From assembly GCA_013289585.1 (NCBI GenBank), contig JABCZR010000010.1, positions 62,001 through 126,000 on the forward strand: a DNA stretch of 64,000 nucleotides. The letters are read 5' to 3'. Positions 53,466 through 61,514 of this stretch are shown in pieces; the first letter of the stretch is position 1; each line of letters opens with the position of its first letter. The notes below the pieces were generated by a model. The model did no database searches and had not been told where the DNA came from. It worked only from the letters and a program-made list of their open reading frames with translations. The position numbers were made by a program, and so were the translations under genes. The DNA comes from Acidobacteriota bacterium (GTDB lineage: Bacteria > Acidobacteriota > Terriglobia > Acidiferrales > UBA7541).

Positions 53466-53507
53466 TCGATCTTCTCCTTTGATCCAGCTTTGAAACTTGT
53501 GTGATTC

Positions 53508-53550
53508 AAAAACGAAAAACCCACCTGCTCATTAGATTCTGGCGGTGGGT
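53508..53550 (-). terminator. Leader terminator of the sulfurtransferase gene
   Basis: On the minus strand ACCCACC and GGTGGGT form a 7-base stem (two more GC pairs possible around a bulged A), immediately followed by TTTTCGTTTTT. It lies between the upstream ORF and the sulfurtransferase ribosome site, about 45 bases before the ATG, so it can only act as a leader attenuator; the nearest minus-strand gene upstream ends about 1 kb away. Confidence 0.75.
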
Positions 53551-53657
53551 GGAAACTTTTGAGGCTAAGACGGACTCGCTAGATGCTCAGCCTCCCCGCG
53601 CCAGAAGACACACGCGTACAACACAGACAGCAGCATGCCATTTGCGCGTTCTTCTGG
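53537..53657 (-). promoter_or_regulatory. Cysteine attenuator: competing leader helices
   Basis: Three helices can be drawn on the minus-strand RNA. P1 pairs CCAGAAGA-ACGCG (53657-53645) with CGCGT and TCTTCTGG (53616-53601) across a 3-base bulge. P2 pairs GAGGCTGAG (53594-53586) with CTTAGCCTC (53569-53561). An alternative helix pairs TTCTGGCG (53606-53599, part of P1) with CGCCAGAA (53544-53537, part of the terminator's left side), and GGG (53597-53595) with CCC (53549-53547), leaving P2 intact between the two arms. This antiterminator and the terminator are mutually exclusive, the usual logic of an attenuator. Confidence 0.7.
53579..53641 (-). CDS. Cysteine-rich leader peptide
   Basis: A 20-codon ORF, too short for the ORF track, that starts ATG and ends TAG. 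Residues 1-8 are MACCCLCC: five Cys codons in six positions, followed by TRVSSGAGRLSI. It starts about 30 bases after the predicted transcription start and overlaps the strands of P1 and P2. A ribosome waiting for Cys-tRNA on codons 3-8 would break P1 and free TTCTGGCG for the antiterminator. The ribosome site is weak (AGAAGAA). Similar poly-Cys leader ORFs ahead of sulfur genes are known from mycobacteria; here the surrounding terminator makes the regulatory role likely. Confidence 0.75.
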   Translation of the reverse strand: MACCCLCCTRVSSGAGRLSI

Positions 53658-53677
53658 GGGTAAGCCAACATATGCGC

Positions 53678-53706
53678 ATGATACAAGGGATGGAGCGGGT
53701 TGGCAA
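53678..53706 (-). promoter_or_regulatory. Promoter of the leader peptide and sulfurtransferase
   Basis: Minus-strand TTGCCA (53706-53701) and TATCAT (53683-53678) are 17 bases apart, each one change from consensus. The start point would be near 53671, giving a leader of about 205 bases. Confidence 0.65.
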
Positions 53707-53877
53707 TAGTACTTAGGCGTGACTCTTCCAGGCCAGGTTGGGAGCGCTTGGCGTGGAATTGCGACCCTCGCGGGGATGCCGAAAAACCGAGCAGCGTGCG
53801 GCGTAGGTATATCTACTGTATTGACGGTTGCAGGATGGCGGGCTAATTGTACGCGTCCCTCAAGGAGGCTACGCAAA

Positions 53878-54114
53878 ATGGCCCGATACTTGAATTGTGA
53901 GAACCCGAGATGCCGGTTCATTCTCGACCGACGAATGAACGGAAAGCTACTGGGCGACCCGCAACTCATCCTCAAGAAATGTCCGGAATGCGGAGGCGCT
54001 TGGTCCTCCACGTGCCCGTGCTGCGCGCAACCTCTGACGCTGAAGTTGATCCATGGTCTTCCGCATGCGAACTGCTGCGATAAGAGGCTGCAGTCCAACG
54101 CAAAAGCAGCTTAG
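53878..54114 (+). CDS. Small zinc-ribbon protein
   Basis: A 78-residue protein from the ATG at 53878, which has AAGGAGG nine bases upstream; the longer ORF to 53719 covers the intergenic region and is not credible. It has cysteine pairs in NCENPRCRF, KCPECGG and CPCC, and a final CC in ANCCDKR, suggesting one or two zinc ribbons. No catalytic domain is visible; a nucleic-acid or protein-binding adapter is possible. It diverges from the sulfurtransferase leader. Confidence 0.65.
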   Translation: MARYLNCENPRCRFILDRRMNGKLLGDPQLILKKCPECGGAWSSTCPCCAQPLTLKLIHGLPHANCCDKRLQSNAKAA

Positions 54115-54145
54115 CGCGCGCAGCAGGGCAATCGATTATCCAAAT

Positions 54146-54440
54146 GAGCGACCTGAGACATAGGTGACAGATCGTACCGGACACAAAGGTTACACTCTTT
54201 CCTTTTTTTGAGGGAGGAAGTGATGCCATGGAAGGAGTGTTCGGTGATGGATGAAAGGCTGCAGTTTGTAGCTCGCCGGCCAGCTGGCGAGGCGATGGCG
54301 GAGCTTTGCAGGGAGCTCGGTATTTCTCGCAAGACCGGCTCCAGGATTTTCGATCGTTACCAGGAGTGTGGCGTTCAGGGTTGACGGATAGAAGCCGACG
54401 TCCCTACCACTATGCTCATCAACTTCCTTTTCAACTCTAC
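54146..54440 (+). pseudogene. IS481-family transposase remnant, frameshifted and truncated
   Basis: The frame starting ATG at 54223 encodes MPWKECSVMDERLQFVA, then MAELCRELGISRKTGSRIFDRYQECGVQG, the helix-turn-helix start of IS481 transposases, and stops at 54384. The next conserved words, GLTDRSRRPYHYAHQLPFQ, appear in another frame immediately afterwards, so one base has been lost around 54380. Nothing of the DDE catalytic domain remains after about 54440. The stretch from about 54146 (GAGACATAGGTGACAG, GGACACAAAGGTTACAC) looks like the left end of such an element. Confidence 0.75.
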
Positions 54441-54603
54441 CTGTCTGCCCAGGCCGAAAAAACAGATGCCCAGCACTACAATTCACTATATTGCTCCCTT
54501 TCTCAAGGGCCTCTAAACATAAATCGGGCAGGTGTTCGAATAGCTCGATCCCCGAAAGGAACTTATATCTAGCATGTCCGCAATCCTTGGAAGGAACTGG
54601 GCG

Positions 54604-55389
54604 CTAAAGAACCACAGCCTCACTGAATCGGGAATTCAAGTTAAGCGCCCTCATACGCTCATCACGGGCCTTTTCACGCTGAAGTTCGTGGAGCAGTTCA
54701 CGCAGCCTCGTTCGGGCTTTGTGTAACTGCGACTTGGAAACACCTACTGAGCGTCCCATGATCTCGGCGATCTCGTTGTGTTGGTATCCTTGAATATCGT
54801 GCAAGACAAATATTGCGCGATATCCCGCGGGCAACCGCTTGAGGCAGCGCTCGAGATTTATTCGGTCAATCGATCCTTCCAGCAACAAATCAGGCGCGCC
54901 AATGTCGATGCTTGGCGAGGCGGTTTCATCGTCCGGGTCGGAAGCAGCCTCAATCGAGACGATTGGTGGCGACTTCTTGCGTAAACGCATCAGCACGAGG
55001 TTGACTGCCAGTCTGTGAAGCCACGTAGAGAAAGCCGATTCACCGCGGAAAGTATGAATTTTTCGGAGCAAGAGCAAAAAGGTCTCTTGAGTCAGATCTT
55101 CTGCTTCGGCGGTGTTTCCTACCATGCGTAGGCACACCGCATACACACGTCTGCTATGCAACCGGTAGAGGTATTCAAACACCTCCCGATCGCCGTTGCG
55201 AGCTCGCTGGATGGCCTCGGCTTCACACAGCTTCTCGCTGGCGCAAGGAAAGGCTGGCAGCGCAGCCTTCTTCGAGATGCATTCCTTGCTGGAACGCGCA
55301 TCCCAATTTAGGCTACGCCGCTTCTCTACATTGGGCCTCGCCAGGGATCCAACCATCTTTCTGCACCTGGCGTTTGCAGTGACTTGCAT
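54604..55389 (-). CDS. ECF-type RNA polymerase sigma factor
   Basis: A 261-residue ECF sigma factor with a 55-residue N-terminal extension. Region 2 is AIQRARNGDREVFEYLYRLHSRRVYAVCLRMVGNTAEAEDLTQETFLLLLRKIHTFRGESAFSTWLHRLAVNLVLMRLRKK; region 4 is LERCLKRLPAGYRAIFVLHDIQGYQHNEIAEIMGRSVGVSKSQLHKARTRLRELL. AAGGA nine bases upstream supports the first ATG. No anti-sigma gene adjoins it. It starts 11 bases after a small secreted protein gene, which itself follows a second ECF sigma factor, all in one direction. Confidence 0.9.
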   Translation of the reverse strand: MQVTANARCRKMVGSLARPNVEKRRSLNWDARSSKECISKKAALPAFPCASEKLCEAEAIQRARNGDREVFEYLYRLHSRRVYAVCLRMVGNTAEAEDLTQETFLLLLRKIHTFRGESAFSTWLHRLAVNLVLMRLRKKSPPIVSIEAASDPDDETASPSIDIGAPDLLLEGSIDRINLERCLKRLPAGYRAIFVLHDIQGYQHNEIAEIMGRSVGVSKSQLHKARTRLRELLHELQREKARDERMRALNLNSRFSEAVVL

Positions 55390-55400
55390 GACTTTTTTCC

Positions 55401-55886
55401 TTAGCGACCCGAAGTGTGGACTTCGATGGATGTTTTGTTTTCACTGACCTTCGACGCTGGCGCGGTCTGTGAGGCCATCTTTTGACTACCGTACTTGCGT
55501 CCCATGTGCTTCTGTGTGGGCGTCGTGTAGATGAACGTCCGTCCTAGCTCCGGCGCCTCGAATGTCTGGACTGTCTGCACATCTGCGATGTCCACTAGGT
55601 TCAACTGTGGGCGTTCAGAAGCCACTTTCTGGTCTGCTGCGGTGGCCATGATGATGGCGTTGGCTGCCTGTCCGTGAACGTAAAGTGTGTATGGAGAGCT
55701 CACGGTTGACATGGTAAATGTGTAATCGCCAGGGGGTAGTGTGGCGCCTCCCCAGTGAGTCTCGACTGGAAGCGTGAACTTGCCTTGATAAGCAGTCTGC
55801 GCTTTCCCACTAGTCGCCAAAGCGCCCAGTGAAAGTGCAGCCATACCTAACTTCGTAAGTAATTTCATATGCCGAGCCCAGATCAT
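55401..55886 (-). CDS. Exported beta-rich protein of unknown function
   Basis: A 161-residue secreted protein. The ATG at 55886 has GAGGAGAC seven bases upstream and gives the signal peptide MIWARHMKLLTKLGMAALSLG (cleavage near SGKAQ). The mature part (FTLPVETHWGGATLPPGDYTFTMSTVSSPYTLYVHGQAANAIIMATA, then TFEAPELGRTFIYTTP) is a small beta-sandwich-like domain that I recall as frequent in Acidobacteriota, without known function. The 81-codon longer ORF runs through the promoter region. It lies between two ECF sigma genes in the same orientation. Confidence 0.65.
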   Translation of the reverse strand: MIWARHMKLLTKLGMAALSLGALATSGKAQTAYQGKFTLPVETHWGGATLPPGDYTFTMSTVSSPYTLYVHGQAANAIIMATAADQKVASERPQLNLVDIADVQTVQTFEAPELGRTFIYTTPTQKHMGRKYGSQKMASQTAPASKVSENKTSIEVHTSGR

Positions 55887-56216
55887 TTGAAGTCTCCTCG
55901 TTCCGTGTGATTTTGAATTGCGAGACATTTTGGTGTCTTCAGCGTGTAGGACCACGCATGGTCTCGGATAATTCCCCGATCCAGCGCTATTTAAGAGGAG
56001 GGAATAAAATTGTGAGTATTTCGGTCGCCAAGTTATGACCGTTTCTCTCAGTGCACCGGCGTGGCGAAGGAGCCGATGGAGACTCTCTATCTGTCCTTGC
56101 CGCTCATCAAGCGTTCCTGCCCCATTCATTCATGACCGAAAAACAAACAAGCTCGAGGTTTGCCCGCCGCCACAACAATGAGTGCATATCTGCAACTTCT
56201 GCTTACTCTCGCGCAC
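55887..56216. promoter_or_regulatory. 330-base spacer with an inverted repeat
   Basis: No gene is seen. GACCA-CGCA-TGGTC (55950-55963) is a perfect 5-base inverted repeat about 65 bases upstream of the secreted protein's ATG and may be an operator. No sigma-70 promoter is obvious, so an ECF-dependent promoter is possible. Confidence 0.35.
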
Positions 56217-56780
56217 TCATGCGTTCACATTTACGATTCGTCGTGAACTCGGCATCGGAACTTCGTTCATAAGAGTTGTCAGAACTCCACGAAGGCAGCT
56301 CCGTGCACGAGATAAGGTGGACATGACGGTGCCTATGGGCATGCTGGTGATCTCTGCGATCTCTTTGTAGGACATCTCCTCGAGTTCGCGCAAAATCAGT
56401 ATTTCGCGATAATTCTGCGGCAACTTCTTCAGCGCCCTCCGCACCAGGGTTGAGTTGTCGTTCTGGAGCAAAACCTCTTCTGCATAGGGAATGCGGGAAT
56501 GAACAGGGAAATGCTTCTCGTCAAATTCCTCTGCACCTCGCAGAGGTCGATTTGTATGCGACCACGTATAGAAAGTATTCCGGACAATTTTCAGGAGCCA
56601 CGCACGGGCGTCGCCGCCGTGGAAGCCAGAGAAGAATCGGAAAGCGCGCAAATATGCTTCCTGGACCACATCCTCCGCATCCCGCTCATCGCGCGTCAGC
56701 CAGCGCGCCAAGTTGTAAGCGGCGTCAAGATGCGGTAAGACAGCCTCCTCAAAACTTGGAAGAGAATCGTGTTCCCCCAT
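56217..56780 (-). CDS. ECF-type RNA polymerase sigma factor
   Basis: A 187-residue ECF sigma factor. Region 2 is VLPHLDAAYNLARWLTRDERDAEDVVQEAYLRAFRFFSGFHGGDARAWLLKIVRNTFYTW; region 4 is VRRALKKLPQNYREILILRELEEMSYKEIAEITSMPIGTVMSTLSRARSCLRGVL. The ATG at 56780 follows GGGAGG; the ORF start 11 codons earlier has no such site. It is more compact than the sigma factor at 54.6 kb. No zinc-binding anti-sigma protein follows; the downstream gene is the exported beta-rich protein. Confidence 0.9.
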   Translation of the reverse strand: MGEHDSLPSFEEAVLPHLDAAYNLARWLTRDERDAEDVVQEAYLRAFRFFSGFHGGDARAWLLKIVRNTFYTWSHTNRPLRGAEEFDEKHFPVHSRIPYAEEVLLQNDNSTLVRRALKKLPQNYREILILRELEEMSYKEIAEITSMPIGTVMSTLSRARSCLRGVLTTLMNEVPMPSSRRIVNVNA

Positions 56781-57019
56781 AGCGGCCTCCCTGCAACCAG
56801 TACCGCGTCCCAACGTATGTGCCGACTGATGCGCTGGACGGCCCCACTATGGTTTGCACTTCTGATCGATACAATGGACGAGCAGTTCTTTCCCGCTGGA
56901 ATCATGCTCCCCTGTTAACTAGCACTTAATAAAAGACTTACGGGACGTTGTCCCCGCCATCGAGTTCCAGATAACTCTGGCCAGTGATACACTCAGTTTC
57001 GATTGAGGTTCACTTCTCC

Positions 57020-58948
57020 ATGCGAGAAGAACATCAGGTTAGCGGCCGGCTTCGTTTTGGGGTTTTCGAACTTGATCTTCGCGCTGGTGAATTGCGCAAG
57101 CGCGGTCTGCGAATTCGCCTGCAGGAACAGCCCTTCCAACTTTTGGCGATGCTGCTTGAGCACCCCGGCGAGGTCGTAACTCGCGAGGAGCTTCAAAAGA
57201 AACTCTGGCCCGCGGACACTTTCGTGGATTTCGACCACGGGCTCAACAAAGCGATGAGCAAGATTCGCGAGGCCCTCAGCGACTCCGCCGAGAGTCCCCG
57301 CTTTGTGGAAACCGTAGCTCGTCGCGGCTACCGCTTCCTCGCTGAAGTTAAAGTTGCCGATGTGGCCGTTGTTCGCGGTCCGGAACTCGCCACTCCTCCT
57401 CAGCCCGTGGCAGAAGCTGGTGATCGCAGGGACTCAGCTGGCAAATCCGCAATGCCCAAGCATTTTCTGTCGTCACTTGCGTCGAAGATATCGGCCTTCG
57501 TTCTCCTTCTACTGGTGGTTTCTCTCTCCGCATGGATGCTTCATACCTGGAACCGCCCGTCACTTGTCATTCGCTCGCTGGCGGTCCTACCGCTCGAAAG
57601 CCTTTCGAACGATGCGTCCCAGGATTACTTCGCTGATGGAATGACCGACGAGTTGATTTCGGACCTCGGCCAGATCAGTGCGTTGCGTGTAATCTCGCGT
57701 ACCTCAGTGATGGTTTATAAACACGCGCGCAAGCCGCTACGGCAAATCGCTCGCGAACTGAATGTCGACGCCGTGGTGGAAGGTACCGTGCTCCGTTCCG
57801 GCGACAGGGTCCGCATCACGGCGCAATTGATCGACGCCTCTTCTGACAAGCACTTATGGTCCCAAAGCTACGAGGGAGAATTACGGGATACCTTGGCGCT
57901 CCAGAACCAGGTGGCCAGAGCCATCGCAGATCAGATTCGAATCAACGTGAATCCACAAGAACAAGCCGCCCTGAAAAACGTCAAGGTCGTTAATCCACAA
58001 GCGTACGAGTCCTTTCTCAAAGGGCGCTACTTCTGGAATAAACGAACGGCGGATGGTTTGAAAGCCGCTCTGGCTTATTTCAATCAAGCCACAGATGAGG
58101 ACCCGAAATATGCCCAAGCCTATTCTGGCTTAGCCGACACTTATTCTTTGCTGGGAGACTGGCAGTATGCAGTGATGACTCCCAAGGAGGCCCTCCCAAA
58201 AGCAAAGGCCGCAGCGATCAAAGCTCTGGAATTGGACAGCACGCTCGGCGAAGCCCACAACTCGCTGGCATTCTGCTTGGATGGTTTCGACTGGGATTTC
58301 GACTCTGCCGGGAAGGAATTCCGGCGGGCTATTGAACTGAACCCGAGCTACGCTACCGCTCACCATTGGTATGCTTGGCATTTGAGTCTATTGGGCAAGT
58401 ATGACGAAGCGATCGCGGAAATGAGAAAAGCGGAGAACTTGGATCCGCTATCTCTCATCATCAACGCCGATTTGGCGGAGCTCCTTGTCCTCGCGCATTC
58501 ATATGACGAAGCGATACAGCAAAGCCGCAAGACAATCGAAATGGATCCTAATTTTGCTTTCGCACACAACCAACTTGCCCAGGCTTACCTCCAAACCCAC
58601 ATGCACGTTGAAGCCGTCGCAGAACTACAAAAAGCGGTACAGCTTTCTGGGGGTAGCCCCACAGCCGTAGCCAATCTCGCTCGCGCGTATGTTGCATCCG
58701 GCGAGAGGAACGAAGCGGTAAAACTATTGAACGATCTGAAGAAGCGTTCCAGTCCGGTTTCTTCGCATGCTTCGGAGATTGCCGTGATCTATGCGGCTCT
58801 CGGTGATACCGATCAAGCCATGAATTGGCTCGAAAAAGGCTACGAAGAGCGCTTTAACCCGGGCGTCCTCCTGCGCCCGGGCTTCGATCCTCTCCGCTCC
58901 GATCCGCGATTCCAGGAGCTTGTACGCCGCATTGGTCTCAATCATTAA
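57020..58948 (+). CDS. CadC-like transmembrane winged-helix regulator with TPR domain
   Basis: A protein of about 642 residues. Residues about 8-100 form an OmpR/CadC-type winged helix (RFGVFELDLRAGELRKRGLRIRLQEQPFQLLAMLLEHPGEVVTREELQKKLWP to SPRFVETVARRGYRFLAEV). One membrane helix follows (KISAFVLLLLVVSLSAWMLH, about 160-180), then a TolB-N-like domain (LAVLPLESLSNDASQDYFADGMTDELISDLGQISALRVISRTSVMVYK) and about seven TPR units outside. It should sense something in the envelope and regulate DNA directly. The start may be GTG at 56984 or ATG at 57020. Confidence 0.85.
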   Translation: MREEHQVSGRLRFGVFELDLRAGELRKRGLRIRLQEQPFQLLAMLLEHPGEVVTREELQKKLWPADTFVDFDHGLNKAMSKIREALSDSAESPRFVETVARRGYRFLAEVKVADVAVVRGPELATPPQPVAEAGDRRDSAGKSAMPKHFLSSLASKISAFVLLLLVVSLSAWMLHTWNRPSLVIRSLAVLPLESLSNDASQDYFADGMTDELISDLGQISALRVISRTSVMVYKHARKPLRQIARELNVDAVVEGTVLRSGDRVRITAQLIDASSDKHLWSQSYEGELRDTLALQNQVARAIADQIRINVNPQEQAALKNVKVVNPQAYESFLKGRYFWNKRTADGLKAALAYFNQATDEDPKYAQAYSGLADTYSLLGDWQYAVMTPKEALPKAKAAAIKALELDSTLGEAHNSLAFCLDGFDWDFDSAGKEFRRAIELNPSYATAHHWYAWHLSLLGKYDEAIAEMRKAENLDPLSLIINADLAELLVLAHSYDEAIQQSRKTIEMDPNFAFAHNQLAQAYLQTHMHVEAVAELQKAVQLSGGSPTAVANLARAYVASGERNEAVKLLNDLKKRSSPVSSHASEIAVIYAALGDTDQAMNWLEKGYEERFNPGVLLRPGFDPLRSDPRFQELVRRIGLNH

Positions 58949-58982
58949 ACTCGAAATCTGGGGAGCGAGGCCACGATTCTGG

Positions 58983-60581
58983 TTAATTTCTGGTGAGGAG
59001 TCCTTTGGCATGCGACAGTTCAGGACGTTGAGCGCGTGTCTCACAGTTTTTGAGGAGTTGTGCGTAGTAGGCAGCAGCGGTTTGCAGGTCGTGGAGCAAT
59101 TCGGCGGAGCGCGCGGCACCGAAGAGACCATTGAAACGGTTAGGGTCGGTTTTCAACGATTTCTGGTACTCGGCCAGCGCCTCCCGTGAACGACTCATTT
59201 CCAAGAGCATATCCCCGAGCGTTTCGCGCGCGGGCAACTCAACTTCTCCCTTGCCTTCCGCGTCCTGTTTGTCCGCGAGGGAGCTCAAAAGCCTGAGAGC
59301 TTCGTCATTTTTTCCTTCGGCGAAAGCCAGCCAGGCATGAGCCTCAACGCCGTTCGTGCTCATGTAATCAGCTCTATAGGGACGGCTAGAGTTGCGAACC
59401 GTGTCGAGCATGGCGTCGTACTGCAGGACGGCATCTCTGGCGGCGGCTACATTGCGCAGATGACCCGCGGCGACCGCGCGTGCCCAATAGGTGATCGCTT
59501 GGCTACCGGGTTCAGCGCCTGCGGGAGGCTGGAGCGCCAGTGCTTCCATCCAGTGATGCATTTCGAGTGCATACATCGCGGGCAGATGCGCGCGCATTCT
59601 GTCTAGATATCCGTCGAGGCCCGGATCGACATCGTCTTCGTGAATGGCAGCCAATTGATCGACGATAGCTTTCGCTTTGCTGTTTTCGCCGATTTGCAGG
59701 TAGGCGTACTCCAAGAAATCCATGGCGTGAATCTGATGTTCCGCTCCGACGTGCATTCCAGAGGATTGGTTCGTCGCGGCGATGGAGGCGAGGTTCGATT
59801 GAATGTCTTCTTGCCAGAGGCCGAGCCGAGCAAAAATGTGGGAGGGCATGTGCAGGGCATGAGGTGAAGCAGGAGCGATTTGCGCGTAACGGCGAGCGGC
59901 CGGGAGTCCCAAGGCGGCAAGATGAGGGTTGTCGGCGGCGTGGATTATATAGTGGGCTACGCCGGGATGATCAGGTGCTTCCTTGAAGAGTTCGGCAAGG
60001 ATTGCGATGGCTCTCTTAGGATTCTCCAAGTTACTGTCATTATCAGGCTGCGATCCAAGCAATGATAACGCGTAAAATACAGCGGATTCCCGATCCTCCG
60101 GATAGCGGGTGAAAAGTATTTGCATTACATGGCAATAATCTGCTGAGCGTTTTTGGTAGTCGCGATTATCGTCGCCGTAGAAGACTGCGAGGGCATCAAT
60201 GTAATCGCGTTCCCGTTGTGAATTGCCATCAATGGCTTTCGCGACTTGAATCAATTTCCTGCCATTCTGAAGATCGGAAGCCGTGGGACGGTTCCAAAGG
60301 GGACGATAGATACTCAGGGCTTGGCCCCAATATGCGATAGCGCAGTGAGGATCCTGATCGATTACATCCTTGAAGCTCTTCTGAGCTTCTTCGTACCAGA
60401 AGGAATGGAGAAGGGCGAGTCCGCGCTCAAATTCCTTTTGAACTGAATGGTCGCAGGTGATGGGGAACGAAACTTTGCCGATCTTTTCGAGCCGTTCGGT
60501 GTGCTGATGTTCTTCTTGCGCAAAGAGAGCGAAAGAGAAAAGAAGTGACGCCAAGCTCAGCAAACAAACACATTTCGTCAT
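58983..60581 (-). CDS. Secreted TPR protein
   Basis: A 532-residue exported protein from the ATG at 60581, with signal peptide KCVCLLSLASLLFSFALFAQ. It consists of TPR-like hairpins; the first repeats are FERGLALLHSFWYEEAQKSFKDVIDQDPHCAIAYWGQAL, followed by HPGVAHYIIHAADNPHLAALGLPAARRYAQIAPASPHALHMPSHIFARLGLWQEDIQSN. This combination is common in a family of secreted TPR proteins of unknown role. It converges on the CadC-like gene with a 34-base gap. Confidence 0.8.
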   Translation of the reverse strand: MTKCVCLLSLASLLFSFALFAQEEHQHTERLEKIGKVSFPITCDHSVQKEFERGLALLHSFWYEEAQKSFKDVIDQDPHCAIAYWGQALSIYRPLWNRPTASDLQNGRKLIQVAKAIDGNSQRERDYIDALAVFYGDDNRDYQKRSADYCHVMQILFTRYPEDRESAVFYALSLLGSQPDNDSNLENPKRAIAILAELFKEAPDHPGVAHYIIHAADNPHLAALGLPAARRYAQIAPASPHALHMPSHIFARLGLWQEDIQSNLASIAATNQSSGMHVGAEHQIHAMDFLEYAYLQIGENSKAKAIVDQLAAIHEDDVDPGLDGYLDRMRAHLPAMYALEMHHWMEALALQPPAGAEPGSQAITYWARAVAAGHLRNVAAARDAVLQYDAMLDTVRNSSRPYRADYMSTNGVEAHAWLAFAEGKNDEALRLLSSLADKQDAEGKGEVELPARETLGDMLLEMSRSREALAEYQKSLKTDPNRFNGLFGAARSAELLHDLQTAAAYYAQLLKNCETRAQRPELSHAKGLLTRN

Positions 60582-60826
60582 GTTTTTCGCTCTATAGCTC
60601 TTTGCACGAACGAGCTCAACTGTTGTCAGCGCTGAGCAACAAAGGCTCCTTCGCTTGGCGACGAACGCGTCTCGGTTCAAAGACAGCATTGGCCAAGCGA
60701 AAGAAACCGTCTAACTGGTACCTAGACTGGCAGCCCTTGCGCGGAATACGCTAGGCAGAACCACGCCAGGATGGCCCGGAGATTCAAATGTTCATTGGTC
60801 ATGAAGCCGTTGGGTGCGCGGACTAG

Positions 60827-61258
60827 TTAATCCACAACAATCTGGCCTTTCATCCCTTTGTGGCCAAGGCCGCAAGTATGGCAGCACCTGAACGTGTAGG
60901 TTCCTGGCGATTGGGCCAAGAAGTCAATCGTCGTCGTTTCACCCTTCTTGAGCTGCCAACAATCTTGTGCCGAAGTGAAAATCAGGCCAGGGGTGCCCTT
61001 CGGCTGGGCGTCATCGGGAACAGTCCCGATTCTGAAACCATGATCGTGGTCGGTAGCCGTGATCTTGAGTCGAACTTTGGTGCCGGCCTTCACATGAACT
61101 GGCGAGGGCGAATACTCGTACTTCTTCGCGATAAGTTCGATGACCTGCGCCTTCTGCTCCTGTGCCACGACCGGACTGGGCTGGGTAAGACAAAAGGCGA
61201 GAACCACGGAAAACGCCAATAGAGTTAGGACCAGAGCATGGTTCGCAATTCCCTTCAT
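60827..61258 (-). CDS. Free-standing CuA-type cupredoxin
   Basis: A 143-residue exported cupredoxin. The signal peptide is HALVLTLLAFSVVLAFCLTQPSPVVAQ. The domain resembles cytochrome oxidase subunit II: VIELIAKKYEYSPSPVHVKAGTKVRLKITATDHDHGFRI supplies the first histidine, and CCHTCGLGHKGM (125-136) fits the binuclear CuA pattern C-x3-C-x3-H-x2-M exactly. There is no transmembrane helix pair or oxidase neighbour, so it is probably a soluble electron carrier or copper-handling protein in the periplasm. GAGG-type ribosome site upstream. Confidence 0.85.
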   Translation of the reverse strand: MKGIANHALVLTLLAFSVVLAFCLTQPSPVVAQEQKAQVIELIAKKYEYSPSPVHVKAGTKVRLKITATDHDHGFRIGTVPDDAQPKGTPGLIFTSAQDCWQLKKGETTTIDFLAQSPGTYTFRCCHTCGLGHKGMKGQIVVD

Positions 61259-61514
61259 TAGGCCTCCTGATAGTTCGAATTCTTAGACATTGGTCGGGAT
61301 CAACCATTGTTCTCATCGAAGGCCAAACGCACCAATGCGCCACAATCTATGCGGACGGAAAGTGGAAATAAGGTGGACCTAGTCACCGCTGAAGTCCCCG
61401 GGAATGAAACCAATGTTCGCTAATCTCCCAGCGCTTTCCACATTGTCTAGGTCCTGCCTCGCGCAGAGGTTGTACTGACCCCTTTTTTACAAATACCGTT
61501 GTAGTTGTGCTCGC

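Noticed and set aside
53508-53706. T-box or SAM riboswitch upstream of the sulfurtransferase
   Set aside because: No T-box core (TGGNACCGCG) and no SAM aptamer pattern is present; the Cys-rich uORF explains the structure better.
53565-54098. 177-codon minus-strand ORF over the zinc-ribbon gene and the leader
   Set aside because: It is antisense to the zinc-ribbon gene, which has a good ribosome site and paired cysteines, and it conflicts with the attenuator reading.
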